The translations under genes were made by a program, and so were the position numbers. A DNA stretch of 64,000 bases from Mesorhizobium sp. AR02 (GTDB taxonomy: Bacteria > Pseudomonadota > Alphaproteobacteria > Rhizobiales > Rhizobiaceae): contig NZ_CP080531.1 in NCBI RefSeq assembly GCF_024746835.1, forward strand, positions 1,674,001-1,738,000, given 5' to 3'. Shown here one piece after another: positions 16,724-27,182 of the stretch (its first letter is position 1; the number at the start of each line of letters is the position of its first letter). The notes under the pieces were generated by a model. The model ran no database searches. It saw only the letters and a program-made list of their open reading frames with translations, and was not told where the DNA came from.

Positions 16724-17977
16724 CTATTTCAGAGCGGCAACGAGCCCGGCATCGGGAAAGCAGGTCTCTGCCTGGCCGTTCTTGGCCTGCCACTTGCCGA
16801 TCGAGCGGCGGGTCTTGAAGCCGGGCAGGCCGTCGGCGCTGCCGACATCATAGCCCTTGGCTTCCAGCGCCCTTTGCAGGGCGGCGATATCGGAGCGGTG
16901 GAGATCGCCGACCGGGCCCCAGCTGCCGGAAAAATTCTGATCGCCATGCGCGATGCGGTCGGCGCCATGGCCGATGAACAGCGCATAGAGGTCGCTGGTG
17001 TTGTATTCCTTCAGCACGTAGAAATTGGGGGTTGCGATGAAAGCCGGCCCGCTGCGGCCGGCCGGCATCAGCAGGAAGCCCTCCGCTTTCAGCTCACTCG
17101 CGGGAAATGCTTTTCCGCCGACGCGCTTGATGCCCATGTCGGCCCACTCGGAAATCTTCTTGCCCTGATCGGGGCCTTCCAGCGAGCACGAGACGCTTTC
17201 GGGCACGGTCACCTCGAAACCCCAGCCGCGCCCCCGCACCCAGCCATAATGGACGAGATAATTGGCGATCGAGGCGAGCACGTCGGGCGTCGAATTCCAG
17301 ATGTCGACGCGGCCGTCGCCATCGAAATCCATGGCATGCTTGAGGAAGGAGGTCGGCATGAATTGCGGCTGGCCGAGCGCACCGGCCCAGGACGATTTCA
17401 TCGCGCCGACCGGCGCCAATCCGCGTTGGACGATTTCAAGCGCGGCCAGAAGCTCGGTGCGGAAGAAATCCTTCTTGGTCGACATGAACGCCTTGGTGCC
17501 AAGCACCTCGAAGGCATCGTAGGGCATCTTCGCCGCGCCGAAGCCGGTCTCGCGGCCCCAGATCGCCAGAAGGATCTCGCCGGGCACGCCATAGCGTTTT
17601 TCGATTGCGGCAAGCGTCCTGGCGTTGGTGGCTTCGCGCGCGCGTCCGCCTGATGTCACTGCACGAACCGTCTTCTCGGCGAAATAGGCGCCGGGCGAGC
17701 CGAACTCGGCCTGATGCTGCTTCTGCGGCGTTTTCGGCTTCTCGCCGGGCATGACGAGGTCGGGAAGCTTCAGATTGGGCTTTATGCCGTCGAAGGCGGC
17801 ATCGAAAGTCTGCTTGGATATGCCTTTGGCCTTGGCCTCGGGCCAGAGGTCGTTCTGCAGCCAGGCGCGGAACTGGTCGTCGATCTTGGCGGCGGAGGCG
17901 GGGGCGATGAGGAAAACAGTGAGGAGAGCTGCAAGAAAGGAAAGCAGAGCCAACCTGAGAGGACGCGCAACAATCAT
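16724..17977 (-). CDS. Lytic murein transglycosylase with peptidoglycan-binding domain
   Basis: 417 residues: signal sequence (about 1-30, ASA), an MltB-type SLT_2 catalytic domain with the catalytic glutamate in IWGRETGFG, and a C-terminal PG_binding_1 domain (DIAALQRALEAKGYDVG). It cleaves the glycan strand of murein in the periplasm. The start at 17977 has GGAGAGGG 8 nt upstream. No lipobox is seen, so it is probably soluble. Confidence 0.88.
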   Translation of the reverse strand: MIVARPLRLALLSFLAALLTVFLIAPASAAKIDDQFRAWLQNDLWPEAKAKGISKQTFDAAFDGIKPNLKLPDLVMPGEKPKTPQKQHQAEFGSPGAYFAEKTVRAVTSGGRAREATNARTLAAIEKRYGVPGEILLAIWGRETGFGAAKMPYDAFEVLGTKAFMSTKKDFFRTELLAALEIVQRGLAPVGAMKSSWAGALGQPQFMPTSFLKHAMDFDGDGRVDIWNSTPDVLASIANYLVHYGWVRGRGWGFEVTVPESVSCSLEGPDQGKKISEWADMGIKRVGGKAFPASELKAEGFLLMPAGRSGPAFIATPNFYVLKEYNTSDLYALFIGHGADRIAHGDQNFSGSWGPVGDLHRSDIAALQRALEAKGYDVGSADGLPGFKTRRSIGKWQAKNGQAETCFPDAGLVAALK

Positions 17978-18003
17978 GATCCGCACCCTCTCCGCCAATC
18001 TTG

Positions 18004-18609
18004 TCAAAACGCCGTCCGCGAGCGCAGCGCGGCGGCGAGCGTGCCCTCGTCGAGATAGTCGAGCTCACCGCCGACCGGCACGCCATGCGCCAGCCTTGTC
18101 ACCTTGATGTCGAAGCCGGACAGCTGGTCGGTAAGATAGTGCGCGGTGGTCTGGCCCTCGACGGTGGCGTTGACGGCGATGATGATCTCCTTGACCTCGC
18201 CGCCGGCGACCCGGTCGATCAGCGAGCGGATGTTGAGCTGATCGGGGCCGATGCCGTCGAGCGGCGACAGCGTGCCGCCGAGCACATGGTAGCGCACGTT
18301 CATCGCCGCCGCCCGCTCCAGCGCCCAGAGATCGGAGACGTCCTCGACGACGATGAGGGTGGCAGCGTCGCGGCGCGGGTCGGTGCAGATCATGCAAGGG
18401 TCGGATGTATCGACATTGCCGCAGGTGGAACAGATGCGCACCTTGTCGGCCGCCTCGCCCATGGCGGCGGCGAGCGGCGACAGGAGCTGCTCCTTTTTCT
18501 TGATCAGATGCAGCGCCGCGCGCCTGGCCGAACGGGGCCCAAGCCCCGGCACCTTGGCCAGGAGCTGGATCAGGCGTTCGATCTCGGGACCGGCGATTCG
18601 CTTGGACAT
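18004..18609 (-). CDS. recR: Recombination mediator RecR
   Basis: 201 residues, full length. N-terminal helix-hairpin-helix ([19 protein letters not shown]), a zinc finger formed by CSTCGN...CMIC at about residues 58-74, and a Toprim domain ([14 protein letters not shown]). RecR acts with RecF/RecO to load RecA at gaps. It is in its usual vicinity of dnaX and ybaB on the same strand, but here separated from them by two other genes. Confidence 0.95.
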   Translation of the reverse strand: MSKRIAGPEIERLIQLLAKVPGLGPRSARRAALHLIKKKEQLLSPLAAAMGEAADKVRICSTCGNVDTSDPCMICTDPRRDAATLIVVEDVSDLWALERAAAMNVRYHVLGGTLSPLDGIGPDQLNIRSLIDRVAGGEVKEIIIAVNATVEGQTTAHYLTDQLSGFDIKVTRLAHGVPVGGELDYLDEGTLAAALRSRTAF

Positions 18610-18698
18610 CGCCTTGATCTAGGATTTTTCGGAGCGCTTTGGAACATCCCGCATCCGCATGGCTCACCATATTACCCTGGTGGGCCGTGGAGTGCAGA

Positions 18699-19685
18699 TC
18701 AGTTGACCTCGAGCGGTCGGCTCTGGCTGGCGATCATCGCACCGATGGCGTCGGTGTTCTCAGGCGTCGACTGGAACCCCATCGCCGCCTCTTGCGGCGC
18801 ACCCTGAACCGAGGAGATGACGCGCGTGTTCAAGGCTCCGCCGAACCGGGCGGCATCCGGTTCTTCCATCGGCTCCTGCATGGCGACCATCGTCTGCTTC
18901 ATGGTCACGCGCGCCGACTTTGCCGTGGGCGCCGCGGCCGCGGTCACATAGGTCTGCTGGGCAGGGGCGATCTTGGTCTTGGGCTGAGGGGCCGGCTCCA
19001 CAGCGGCGGTCATAAAGACCTGTTGTGCCGGAGCGGTGCGGGAGGTTTTGGCCGGACGCGCGGGCTCCGCCGAGGCAACCATCGTCACCGGCGCGGCCGG
19101 CTTGACCATTTCGGGCGCCGCCGAGGCAACCATTGGTTCGTCAGGCAGCGGCTGCCAGTTGCGGCCGCGCTTTTCGTAGAAGGCATTGCCGCCGGCGACC
19201 ATGGTGTAGTGCATGTTCTTGTAGGGGAAATGCAGGCCGGCAGTGTGGAAATACATCGTGTTCTTCAGCTTGGCCTTGCGCTCGCCCTTGAGCACGGCGT
19301 CGGCGGCTTCCTCGACATCGGGCAATGCGCGCGAATTCATCGGCCTGGTCATGACGCCCGGCGCGAACTGCCCGGGTTCACCCACCACGTCACAGATGGT
19401 GCTGCCGTGGTTGCCGGAGCGCAGCCGATTCATCACCACGGTGCCCACCGCGATCATGCCGTCGCGGCTCGAGCGGTTGGATTCGAAGAACATCGCCCTT
19501 TCCAGGCATTCCCTGTCCTTCGGCGAGTGGCTGGAGGCGCGCGACGTCAGGAAACTCGGCGTGATGGCATCGGTCAGGCTTGCAACGGACATGCCGTGCG
19601 AAGTGGTCTGGCTGCAGGCAGCCAAAAACAGGGGAGACGTAATGACGCCGAGCAACAGCGGCGTCTTCCATCGCGTGACGATCAA
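18699..19685 (-). CDS. SleB-type cell-wall hydrolase, lipoprotein
   Basis: 328 residues. Lipobox LAAC near residue 24. A Hydrolase_2 (SleB) domain at about 60-165 starts with ECLERAMFFESNRSS and includes GMIAVGTVVMNRL. The C-terminal half is low-complexity, rich in Ala/Pro/Lys with repeated 'APAQQ..VTAA' units. A TTG start at 19685 is supported by GAGAGGG 7 nt upstream. It probably remodels peptidoglycan in the periplasm. Confidence 0.8.
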   Translation of the reverse strand: MIVTRWKTPLLLGVITSPLFLAACSQTTSHGMSVASLTDAITPSFLTSRASSHSPKDRECLERAMFFESNRSSRDGMIAVGTVVMNRLRSGNHGSTICDVVGEPGQFAPGVMTRPMNSRALPDVEEAADAVLKGERKAKLKNTMYFHTAGLHFPYKNMHYTMVAGGNAFYEKRGRNWQPLPDEPMVASAAPEMVKPAAPVTMVASAEPARPAKTSRTAPAQQVFMTAAVEPAPQPKTKIAPAQQTYVTAAAAPTAKSARVTMKQTMVAMQEPMEEPDAARFGGALNTRVISSVQGAPQEAAMGFQSTPENTDAIGAMIASQSRPLEVN

Positions 19686-19914
19686 CAGGTTACCCTCTCA
19701 CTTCGATGCCCGCCCCCAGGCTGCGGCAAGAATGAGACACTTTCAGGCAAAATGATGGCCAAAACGTTATTAACCGGTCACTGTTGCCGAAATGGCACAA
19801 TTTCGAGGCTTTCCAGATAGATCGAGCCGTCATTTCACAAAAGCGATGACCGCTCTCTCTTGGTTTCGCCGCAATTGCTGGAGGGAAAACCGCGTCAGGT
19901 TTTTCCGGGAATCG

Positions 19915-20322
19915 CTACCGCCCGGCCGCAATCGCCGCCGGCTGACCAGGATCGAGCTCTTCGACCTTCTCCGAAAACAAGCCGCGCCTGAGGAACAGCG
20001 CCCGAGCGGCCCTGGCAGCTGGCGCAATCTTTCCCGGCCAGTCGCTGTCGATGAATTCGGCCTTGGTGAAATCGGGATTTGTTTCGGAGGCCGCCTCAAG
20101 GAATTCGGCGATTTCCAGCACGACCGCGCGCTCCTCCTTCGAAAGCGCTGACGTGCCGGCCTCGATCGACGGGCGGTGCACGAAATCCTCGAACAGATAG
20201 AAGTAGCCCTTGATGCCGACGATATCGACGCCGGCATCGCAATCGGCAAGGATTTCCAGAATCTCGTAGATCCTGTTGCGGATACGCTGCTCGATCAGTC
20301 TTTCGGACGGCTCTTCGGTCAT
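19915..20322 (-). CDS. Conserved hypothetical protein between SleB-like hydrolase and ybaB
   Basis: 135 residues, acidic and helical, without signal peptide or membrane segment; no family recognised. The core reads IYEILEILADCDAGVDIVG followed by a phenylalanine-rich segment (YFYLFEDFVH). It lies 19 nt downstream of ybaB on the same strand, so it is probably co-transcribed with dnaX-ybaB. No good ribosome binding site is seen. Confidence 0.65.
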   Translation of the reverse strand: MTEEPSERLIEQRIRNRIYEILEILADCDAGVDIVGIKGYFYLFEDFVHRPSIEAGTSALSKEERAVVLEIAEFLEAASETNPDFTKAEFIDSDWPGKIAPAARAARALFLRRGLFSEKVEELDPGQPAAIAAGR

Positions 20323-20341
20323 GGCGCATCGCCGCTGAAGG

Positions 20342-20665
20342 CTAGAAGGGCAGTTTCATTCCGGGCGGGATCGGCAGGCCGGCGGTCAGCGCCTTGGTCT
20401 TTTCCTGCATGATCTGCTCGACCTTGGCCTTGGCGTCATTGTGAGCGGCGAGGATCAGGTCCTCGAGGATCTCGACATCGTCCTCCTTGAACAGAGACGG
20501 GTCGATCTTCAGCACCTTCATCTCGAACTTGCCGCTCAAGGTGACGCTGACCAGGCCGCCGCCGGCCTGGCCGACGGATTCGACCGTGGCGATCTCGTCC
20601 TGCATGGCCTGGAATTTGGCCTGCATTTCCTTCGCCTTGCCCATCAGGCCGAGAAGATCTTTCAT
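20342..20665 (-). CDS. ybaB: YbaB/EbfC family nucleoid-associated protein
   Basis: 107 residues with the family core [18 protein letters not shown] and the conserved [20 protein letters not shown]. It is a DNA-binding protein that forms dimeric tweezers on DNA. AAGGATCGG precedes the ATG. It sits directly downstream of dnaX, the standard bacterial arrangement, and near recR. Confidence 0.92.
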   Translation of the reverse strand: MKDLLGLMGKAKEMQAKFQAMQDEIATVESVGQAGGGLVSVTLSGKFEMKVLKIDPSLFKEDDVEILEDLILAAHNDAKAKVEQIMQEKTKALTAGLPIPPGMKLPF

Positions 20666-20688
20666 GATCCGATCCTTGTCTTGTTTCG

Positions 20689-22518
20689 TCAGGTCTCGTC
20701 GTCATCCGCCGGTGGCTCGACCGGCACTTCGGCCTCGGTCGTGTCTGCCTCCGGCGCGTCGGGGATGCGCACGTCGATGATCTTGGCACCGGGAAAGCGC
20801 GCCAGGATGGCGGCAACCGTCGGATCGCTCTTGGCATCGAGGAAGGCGTTTTCGCGCTTGGTCGATTCCATTTCGGCCAGCGTCTGGCCGCCCTCTTCCT
20901 TCGACAGCGACACCAGCCAGTTGCGGCCGGTCCAGGCGCGCAGTTTCGTCGTCAGCTCGTTGAGCAGCAGCTTGGGCGCATCGTCGGTCAGGCTGACATC
21001 GATGCGGCCGGGCTCGAAGCGCACGGGACGGATGCAGCGCTTGACCAGCACCTTGAAGGCGATGTCGCGCTGCGCGTCGGCAAGGGCAACAATGTCGGCC
21101 AGTGACCTGACCGGCACCTGCTGCGGCTCGGACACCGGCGCAGGAGGAGCAACGAAGGCGGCCGGCGCGGGCGTGGCCTCGACCAAACGCATGGTCTGCG
21201 CGCCACTGGACCCGGATGGCATGCGCGTCTGCGCCACCGCGCTGGCCCCACCGCCATTGCCATTGCCGTTGCCGGAACCCGCAGGCGCGCCATTCGGGCG
21301 CGATGCGCCATTTTGTGCCGGTGCTGCGCCTTCAAGCGATCGCAGCGCCTCGTCCAGCGTCGGCAGGTCGGCGGCATGCGCCAGCCGGATCAGCACCATT
21401 TCGGCGGCACTGACGGGCCGGTTGGAGGACTGCACTTCGGGAATGCCCTTGAGCAGCATCTGCCAGGTCCGCGACAGCACCCTGACCGACAGCGCCCTGG
21501 CGAAATCGGCGCCGCGCTCGCGCTCGTCCTGCGACAGCGAAGCGTCGTCCATGGCGGTCGGCACGAAACGCAGCCGGGTGACGAGGTGGTTGAACTCGGC
21601 AAGATCGGTCAGCACGGCGGCCGGATCGGCGCCGGTGTCGTATTGCGTGCGGAATTCGGCGAGTGCTGCCGCCACATCGCCCTTCATCACATGTTCGAAC
21701 AGATCGACGATGCGGGCACGGTCGGCCAGGCCCAGCATGGCCCGCACCGCCTCGGCGCTGACGGAGCCGGCGCCGTGCGCAATCGCCTGGTCGAGGATGG
21801 AGAGCGAATCGCGGGCGGAGCCTTCGGCGGCGCGGGCGATCATCGCCAGCGCGTCGTCGTCGACCGAAATGCCTTCCTTGCCGGCAATCGAGGAAAGATG
21901 CGCGACCAGCGCGCCGGCATCGATGCGCCTCAGGTCAAAACGCTGGCAGCGCGATAGGACAGTGATCGGAACCTTGCGGATTTCGGTGGTGGCGAAGATG
22001 AATTTGACGTGCGGCGGCGGCTCTTCCAGCGTTTTCAGCAGGCCATTGAAGGCCTGCGTCGACAGCATGTGCACTTCGTCGATGATGTAGACCTTGTAGC
22101 GGGCCGAGACCGGCGCATAGCGCACGCGCTCGATGATGTCCCTGATGTCGTCGATGCCGGTGTGCGAGGCGGCATCCATCTCGATGACGTCGACATGGCG
22201 GCCTTCCATGATCGCCTGGCAATGCTCGCCGAGCACGGCAAGGTCGACCGAAGGCTGGTCCACGGTCGATGTCTTGTAGTTCAGCGCCCGCGCCAGGATG
22301 CGCGCGGTGGTGGTCTTGCCGACGCCGCGCACGCCGGTCAGCATCCAGGCCTGGGCGATGCGGCCGGTGGCAAAGGCATTGGTGAGGGTACGCACCATCG
22401 GCTCCTGGCCGACCAGCTCGGAAAAATTCGACGGACGGTATTTGCGCGCCAGCACGCGATAGGCAGCGGCCTTTCCATTCTCCAGGCTTTTTGGCCCCGA
22501 ATTTCCGGCTTCGCTCAT
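20689..22518 (-). CDS. dnaX: DNA polymerase III subunits gamma/tau
   Basis: 609 residues. An N-terminal AAA+ clamp-loader module opens with [19 protein letters not shown]. Walker A is GVRGVGKTT, Walker B is YIIDEVHML and SRC is present (LSRCQRF). A Pro/Ala/Gly-rich linker (about 380-440) leads to the tau C-terminal domain ([16 protein letters not shown]). One zinc-ligand region of the classical CxxC type appears reduced, as in many alphaproteobacteria: only one Cys ([10 protein letters not shown]) is visible where four are usual. The ATG at 22518 is preferred to an upstream TTG. Confidence 0.93.
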   Translation of the reverse strand: MSEAGNSGPKSLENGKAAAYRVLARKYRPSNFSELVGQEPMVRTLTNAFATGRIAQAWMLTGVRGVGKTTTARILARALNYKTSTVDQPSVDLAVLGEHCQAIMEGRHVDVIEMDAASHTGIDDIRDIIERVRYAPVSARYKVYIIDEVHMLSTQAFNGLLKTLEEPPPHVKFIFATTEIRKVPITVLSRCQRFDLRRIDAGALVAHLSSIAGKEGISVDDDALAMIARAAEGSARDSLSILDQAIAHGAGSVSAEAVRAMLGLADRARIVDLFEHVMKGDVAAALAEFRTQYDTGADPAAVLTDLAEFNHLVTRLRFVPTAMDDASLSQDERERGADFARALSVRVLSRTWQMLLKGIPEVQSSNRPVSAAEMVLIRLAHAADLPTLDEALRSLEGAAPAQNGASRPNGAPAGSGNGNGNGGGASAVAQTRMPSGSSGAQTMRLVEATPAPAAFVAPPAPVSEPQQVPVRSLADIVALADAQRDIAFKVLVKRCIRPVRFEPGRIDVSLTDDAPKLLLNELTTKLRAWTGRNWLVSLSKEEGGQTLAEMESTKRENAFLDAKSDPTVAAILARFPGAKIIDVRIPDAPEADTTEAEVPVEPPADDDET

Positions 22519-22620
22519 TCGCCCGTTAAGCTCCAAAAGGCCGCGCCCAAAGGCGCCGATTCCTGCGCATAGTCTCGCCCGCGCTGCAATGCGTCGTCAA
22601 TGTCGCGAGGAGGGCCGATG

Positions 22621-22722
22621 AGGTGGGAGGCTGGAACAATGACCCGTTCCGGGCTCGTTAGGGCTGCTTCCTTCCGGACCTGACCCGGTTGGCGAGTGGA
22701 TCGTCCACCACCAACCTCCCGA
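22621..22722 (-). ncRNA. ffs: Signal recognition particle RNA (4.5S, small bacterial type)
   Basis: On the minus strand the segment contains GGTCAGGTCCGGAAGGAAGC, the universally conserved Ffh-binding asymmetric loop and GGAA tetraloop of SRP RNA. The ends GGGAGGTTGG and CCAGCCTCCC pair to close the hairpin, giving about 100 nt. It lies just upstream of dnaX on the same strand, a common alphaproteobacterial position. End points are judged from pairing and may be off by a few bases. Confidence 0.93.
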
Positions 22723-22874
22723 TGTCCATATCGGCAATTGCGCGATGAAATGCAAGTGCGCAGGCGATTTGGCGCACCAAACCGTGAGAGGAACAATGAT
22801 TCGCTTGCAGCCCCCGGGCCACCGCTCTAGCGTTCATGAGTTTGAGGAAACCAAGAAAAGCAAGGGAAACGCCG

Positions 22875-23294
22875 ATGCTGCCGGGCCTGAAGGCCGGATT
22901 CACGCTGGATGCCCGGCTGGAGGCGGACAGCGAGCAGTTGATGTGGCTTGGCCTGTGCGAATTGCGGGTGATGAACGACCGCCGCTGGCCATGGCTGCTT
23001 TTGGTGCCGCAGCGGCCGGGCGCGGAAGAAATCCACGACATGACGCCGCTCGACCAGGCGATGCTGACCTTCGAGACCAATATGGTGGCGCAAGCGCTGA
23101 AGAAAGTGAGCGGCTGCACCAAGATCAACACCGGCGCGCTTGGCAACATCGTGCGCCAATTGCATATCCATGTCATCGCACGGTCCGAAGGCGATCCCGG
23201 CTGGCCCGGGCCGGTGTGGGGGTACGGCCTGCGCGAGCCCTACCAGCGTTCCGATCTGCGCCGGTTTGCCGAAACGATAAGGGCGGCGCTATAA
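22875..23294 (+). CDS. HIT-family protein (histidine triad hydrolase type)
   Basis: 139 residues. The histidine-triad segment reads QLHIHVIARSEGDPGWPGP. It has two of the three triad histidines; the third position is Ile/Ala, a variant I associate with the alphaproteobacterial HIT group. The function may be dinucleoside polyphosphate hydrolysis, but the altered triad makes activity uncertain. The start at 22875 follows AGGGA at 8-9 nt. It is co-directional with nudC 70 nt downstream. Confidence 0.8.
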   Translation: MLPGLKAGFTLDARLEADSEQLMWLGLCELRVMNDRRWPWLLLVPQRPGAEEIHDMTPLDQAMLTFETNMVAQALKKVSGCTKINTGALGNIVRQLHIHVIARSEGDPGWPGPVWGYGLREPYQRSDLRRFAETIRAAL

Positions 23295-23364
23295 GCCTTC
23301 CCCAGTGTTCATCTTAAAACACGTTCATCCCCAGACATGTCCATCCCAAAGCATCAGAGTCCGC

Positions 23365-24309
23365 ATGAGCTTCCGCCTGTTTGACGCGCCCCTGCGCGAG
23401 CCGAGCCAGTTCGTCGGCTTTGCCGGCAACACGATCGATCGGCAATCCGAGAACCGCGCCGACGATTCGGTCGACAAGGCGCTGGCCGATCCGACGACGC
23501 GGCTGCTGTTGATGAATGGCGGCCGGCTCCTCCTGAAGCTCGACGGGAGCGGCGGCCTCGACCCGTGGTTCGGCGCCGGCGAGAGCGAGCCCTTCAACCC
23601 TTCCTTCGCCCAAGGTGTCCTGCTCGGCTTTTCTGAACACGGGCCGGTGCTGGCAATGCCCGTCGGCATCGACGCCGAACAACTGCCCGAGACCGTCAAG
23701 GCGATCGACTACCGGTCGGTCTATATGCAAGGGCTGATCGACGAGGCGGCCGCCGGTGCAATGGCGCAAGGGGCGGCCCTGCTTGCCTGGCATGCCAGCC
23801 ACCGTTTCTGCAGCAAATGCGGCGCCGAATCGCAGATGCGGGCCGGCGGTTACAAGCGACACTGCCCGAATTGCGGCACCGAGCATTTTCCGCGCACCGA
23901 CCCGGTGGCGATCATGCTGACGGCGACGCGGGAGAAATGCCTGCTTGGGCGCGGCCGGCATTTTGCGCCGGGCATGTATTCGGCGCTTGCCGGCTTCATC
24001 GAGCCGGGCGAAACGATCGAGGCGGCGGTGCGCCGCGAAACTCTGGAGGAAGCCGGCATCAGGCTCGGCCGCGTCGTCTACCATGCCAGCCAGCCCTGGC
24101 CGTTCCCCTATTCGCTGATGATCGGCTGTTTCGGCGAGCCGCTCAACGAAGATATCCAGGCCGACCTCAACGAGCTGGAAGACTGCCGCTGGTTTGGCCG
24201 CGACGAAGTGCGCCTGATGCTGGCCAGGGAGCATGCCGACAATCTGATCACGCCGCCGAAAGGGGCTATCGCGCATCACCTCATCCGCGCCTGGGTCGAC
24301 AGCGAATAG
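23365..24309 (+). CDS. nudC: NAD(+) diphosphatase NudC (Nudix hydrolase)
   Basis: 314 residues. Zinc ribbon from CSKC and CPNC (about 150-175), Nudix box GFIEPGETIEAAVRRETLEE plus AGI (about 210-235), and the NADH-pyrophosphatase signature SQPWPFP following it. It hydrolyses NAD(H) to NMN(H) and AMP and can remove NAD caps from RNA. The ATG at 23365 was chosen because the upstream in-frame extension is not family-like. Confidence 0.92.
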   Translation: MSFRLFDAPLREPSQFVGFAGNTIDRQSENRADDSVDKALADPTTRLLLMNGGRLLLKLDGSGGLDPWFGAGESEPFNPSFAQGVLLGFSEHGPVLAMPVGIDAEQLPETVKAIDYRSVYMQGLIDEAAAGAMAQGAALLAWHASHRFCSKCGAESQMRAGGYKRHCPNCGTEHFPRTDPVAIMLTATREKCLLGRGRHFAPGMYSALAGFIEPGETIEAAVRRETLEEAGIRLGRVVYHASQPWPFPYSLMIGCFGEPLNEDIQADLNELEDCRWFGRDEVRLMLAREHADNLITPPKGAIAHHLIRAWVDSE

Positions 24310-24340
24310 CCAATACTGAAAGTCATCGCAGGAGAGACAA

Positions 24341-24646
24341 ATGATCCGTCACACCGTCGTCTTCACGCTGAAGCATGCACCGCACTCGCTCGACGAAAAG
24401 CGATTCCTTGTCGACGCCAAGAAAATCCTCTCGGCGATCCGCGGCGTCACGCATTTCGAACAGCTGCGGCAGATCAGCCCCAAGAACGACTATCAGTTCG
24501 GCTTCTCGATGGAGTTCGCAGACCAGGCCGCCTATACGAGGTACAACGACCATCCCGACCATGTCGCCTTCGTGCGCGACCGCTGGGTGCCGGAGGTCGA
24601 GAAATTTCTCGAGATCGACTACGTGCCGCTGGGCTCGGTCGTTTAG
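24341..24646 (+). CDS. Dabb-family stress-responsive alpha/beta-barrel protein
   Basis: 101 residues, a single dimeric alpha-beta barrel domain starting with MIRHTVVFTLKH and including the YTRYNDHPDHVAFV segment typical of the family. The function is unknown in most members. GGAGAG precedes the ATG by 7 nt. Its stop codon overlaps the stop of pheA on the other strand by 3 nt. Confidence 0.85.
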   Translation: MIRHTVVFTLKHAPHSLDEKRFLVDAKKILSAIRGVTHFEQLRQISPKNDYQFGFSMEFADQAAYTRYNDHPDHVAFVRDRWVPEVEKFLEIDYVPLGSVV

Positions 24647-25506
24647 TCCGCCACCTTCCACTGCTCACGCGACTCGCTGGCCGGATAGACGCCCAAAATC
24701 CGCACTTCGCGGGAGAAGAAGCGAAGCTCGTCCAGTGCCAGCTTGACCAGCGGATCGTCGGGATGACCCTCGATGTCTGCGTAGAACAACGTCGCCGTGA
24801 AAGCCCCCAGCTGGTAGCTCTCCAGCTTGGTCATGTTGATGCCGTTGGTGGCGAAGCCGCCCATCGCCTTGTAGAGCGCGGCCGGCACGTTGCGGACGCG
24901 GAAGATGAAGGTCGTCATCATCTTGACGTCCGGTGACGGACGCTCGGCCCATTGCTTGCTCTTGGTCAGGACGACGAAGCGGGTGACGTTGGAATCGGTG
25001 TCCTCGACATTCTCCTCGATGATGTCGAGCCCATAGAGCGTCGCGGCCAGCGCCGGCGACAGCGCCGCCATGGTGCGGTCCTTGACCTCGGAGATCATCT
25101 TGGCCGCACCCGCCGTATCGCCGGCGACGACCGCCTTCCAGCCGTTCTTGCGGATGTATTTCCGGCACTGGCCAAGCGCATGGATATGGCTGTGCACGGT
25201 CTTGATCTCGTCGCGCCTGACGCCGGGCAGCACCATCAGCTGGAAATGGATCGGCAGGAAATATTCGCCGATGATGTGCATCCTCGATTCCGGCAGCAGA
25301 TGGTGGATGTCGGCGACACGTCCGGCAATGGTGTTTTCGATCGGGATCATGGCGAGATCGGCCTTGCCGGTCTCGACCGCGTTGAACGCGTCCTCGAAGG
25401 TCGGGCACGGCAACGGCTCCATCGAGGGATAGGCGTTGCGGCAGGCAGTGTCGGAATTGGCACCCGGCTCGCCCTGGAAGGATATTCTGTTGGTCTTTTC
25501 AGGCAT
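24643..25506 (-). CDS. pheA: Prephenate dehydratase
   Basis: 287 residues. A periplasmic-binding-like catalytic domain opens with ISFQGEPGANS. The catalytic TRF motif is present (SNVTRFVVL, near residue 170), and a C-terminal ACT regulatory domain carries KLESYQL, the phenylalanine-binding ESRP-equivalent. It converts prephenate to phenylpyruvate for phenylalanine synthesis and is likely feedback-inhibited. The start at 25506 (MPEKTNRIS) fits the rhizobial family. It is followed upstream by kdsB, a typical rhizobial pairing. Confidence 0.93.
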   Translation of the reverse strand: MPEKTNRISFQGEPGANSDTACRNAYPSMEPLPCPTFEDAFNAVETGKADLAMIPIENTIAGRVADIHHLLPESRMHIIGEYFLPIHFQLMVLPGVRRDEIKTVHSHIHALGQCRKYIRKNGWKAVVAGDTAGAAKMISEVKDRTMAALSPALAATLYGLDIIEENVEDTDSNVTRFVVLTKSKQWAERPSPDVKMMTTFIFRVRNVPAALYKAMGGFATNGINMTKLESYQLGAFTATLFYADIEGHPDDPLVKLALDELRFFSREVRILGVYPASESREQWKVAD

Positions 25507-25556
25507 GGCAGGGTCTCGATTCAAGGGGTCGAAGAAATCTCGGTTTACGGGGATGG

Positions 25557-26285
25557 TCAGTTTGCCAGGATCATCCTGGCGCGCTCAAGGTCTTCCGGCG
25601 TGTCGACACCGAGCGGCAGCGACTGGACGATCTCGGCGTCGATGCGCATGCCGGCTTCGAGCGCCCGCAATTGTTCAAGCCGTTCGCGGCGTTCCAGAGG
25701 CGACGGCTTCAGCGCGACGAAGCGTTCAAGTGCCGAGCGGCGATAGGCATAGAGGCCAACATGGTGATAGAGCGGCCCCTCGCCCCAAGGGGCTGTGGCG
25801 CGGGTGAAATAGAGCGCCCGCAGCCGCGTCGCCGACAGTGGCGACCCGACGATCTTGACGACGTTGGAATTGGTCTTTTCCTCCTCGCGGACGATCTCGA
25901 CGCCGAGCGTGGCGATATCCACCGCCCCGTCTTCGAACGGCCTGAGCGAGGCAGCGATGATGCCGGGATCGATGGTCGGCAGGTCGCCCTGCACATTGAC
26001 GATCGTTTCGACCTCGTGTCGGGGATCGAGCGCGACCAGCGCCTCGTGGATGCGATCGGAGCCCGACTCGTGGTCGATGCGGGTCATCACCGCCTCGAAC
26101 CCATGCGCGCGCGCAGCTTCAGCGACGCTTTGCGTGTCGGTCGCCACCACCACCCGGCCGAGGCCGGCTTCGGCCGCGCGGCGGGCGACATGGACGATCA
26201 TCGGGGCGCCGGCGATGTCGGCCAGCGGCTTGCCCGGCAGGCGGGTCGAGGCCATGCGGGCCGGTATCAGGATCAAGGTGGACAT
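25557..26285 (-). CDS. kdsB: 3-deoxy-manno-octulosonate cytidylyltransferase
   Basis: 242 residues, complete. The N-terminal nucleotide-binding motif is [25 protein letters not shown] and HVGLYAYRR are conserved CMP-Kdo synthetase segments. The enzyme activates Kdo with CTP for lipopolysaccharide core assembly. The open frame continues upstream of 26285, but homology begins at [10 protein letters not shown]. It is 50 nt upstream of pheA and divergent from the cytochrome gene. Confidence 0.93.
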   Translation of the reverse strand: MSTLILIPARMASTRLPGKPLADIAGAPMIVHVARRAAEAGLGRVVVATDTQSVAEAARAHGFEAVMTRIDHESGSDRIHEALVALDPRHEVETIVNVQGDLPTIDPGIIAASLRPFEDGAVDIATLGVEIVREEEKTNSNVVKIVGSPLSATRLRALYFTRATAPWGEGPLYHHVGLYAYRRSALERFVALKPSPLERRERLEQLRALEAGMRIDAEIVQSLPLGVDTPEDLERARMILAN

Positions 26286-26478
26286 CGCTATGGCAAGGCG
26301 TTCGAAAAGAGGAGGGGAAAAGTGGCAAAAGGTCTCACTGGCAGCGCCCTTATAGGTGTTGCAACGCCCGAGCAAAAGACCTAGTTTCCGCCCGATTTGA
26401 CCGGCTCTGGAGGGCAGGTCTCGATACCGACGGACGGAGTGGACGGTTCGGTCCGCCGGAAAAGGGAGCAAGGGGCGT

Positions 26479-27159
26479 ATGGATTCCAACGAAGTCAACA
26501 AACTGCTCGCCGGATTGCTTGGAACCGTATTCGTCGTTTTCTCGGTCGGCCTGGTGTCGGACGCGCTGTTTGCCTCGCCGGCTCCTGAAAAGCCCGGCTT
26601 CGCCATCGAGGCCACGGAGCCCGCCGAAGGCGGCCCGGCCGCGCCCGCCGCCGAAGCCAAGCCGATCGCCGATCTGCTGCAGACCGCCAATGTCGAGGCC
26701 GGCGCTGCCGTGTTCAAGAAATGCCAGGCCTGCCATTCCGGCGAAAAGGGCGGCCCCAACAAGGTCGGCCCCGATCTGTGGGACCTCGTCGACCGTCCGG
26801 TCGCCGAACATGAGGGCTTTGCCTATTCGGCCGGCATGAAGGAATTTTCCAAGGGCGGCACCGAGAAGTGGACCTATGACAACATCAACCACTTCATCAC
26901 CTCGCCGAAGAAGTTCGTGAAGGGCACGGCGATGGGCTTCGCCGGCCTGCCCAAGGACGAGGATCGCGCCAACGTCATCGCCTATCTGCGCACGCTGTCG
27001 GACAATCCCAAGCCGCTGCCGGCACCGGGTGCCGCCGCTGACGCCTCCGCGCCCGCCAAACCGGCCGATGCAGCCGCTCCGGCAAAGCCGGCTGACGGCG
27101 CAGCGCCCGCTAAGCCTGCGGCTCCCGCTGCACCAGCTCCGGCCGCGCCCGCCAAATAA
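26479..27159 (+). CDS. cycM: Membrane-anchored cytochrome c (CycM/c552 type)
   Basis: 226 residues. An uncleaved N-terminal helix ([18 protein letters not shown]) anchors the protein. The haem motif is CQACH near residue 77 and the distal methionine lies in GTAMGFAG. The class I cytochrome domain ends near 178, and the last ~45 residues are a low-complexity tail of Ala-Pro-Lys repeats (about five copies of APAKPA). It likely carries electrons to a terminal oxidase. It is divergent from kdsB and ends before a strong terminator. Confidence 0.9.
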   Translation: MDSNEVNKLLAGLLGTVFVVFSVGLVSDALFASPAPEKPGFAIEATEPAEGGPAAPAAEAKPIADLLQTANVEAGAAVFKKCQACHSGEKGGPNKVGPDLWDLVDRPVAEHEGFAYSAGMKEFSKGGTEKWTYDNINHFITSPKKFVKGTAMGFAGLPKDEDRANVIAYLRTLSDNPKPLPAPGAAADASAPAKPADAAAPAKPADGAAPAKPAAPAAPAPAAPAK

Positions 27160-27182
27160 CCAATAGCTTCTCGATGACCTTG

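Noticed and set aside
20441-22090. 549-codon plus-strand frame opposite dnaX
   Set aside because: Ser/Ala-rich antisense of a well-conserved dnaX; not a gene.
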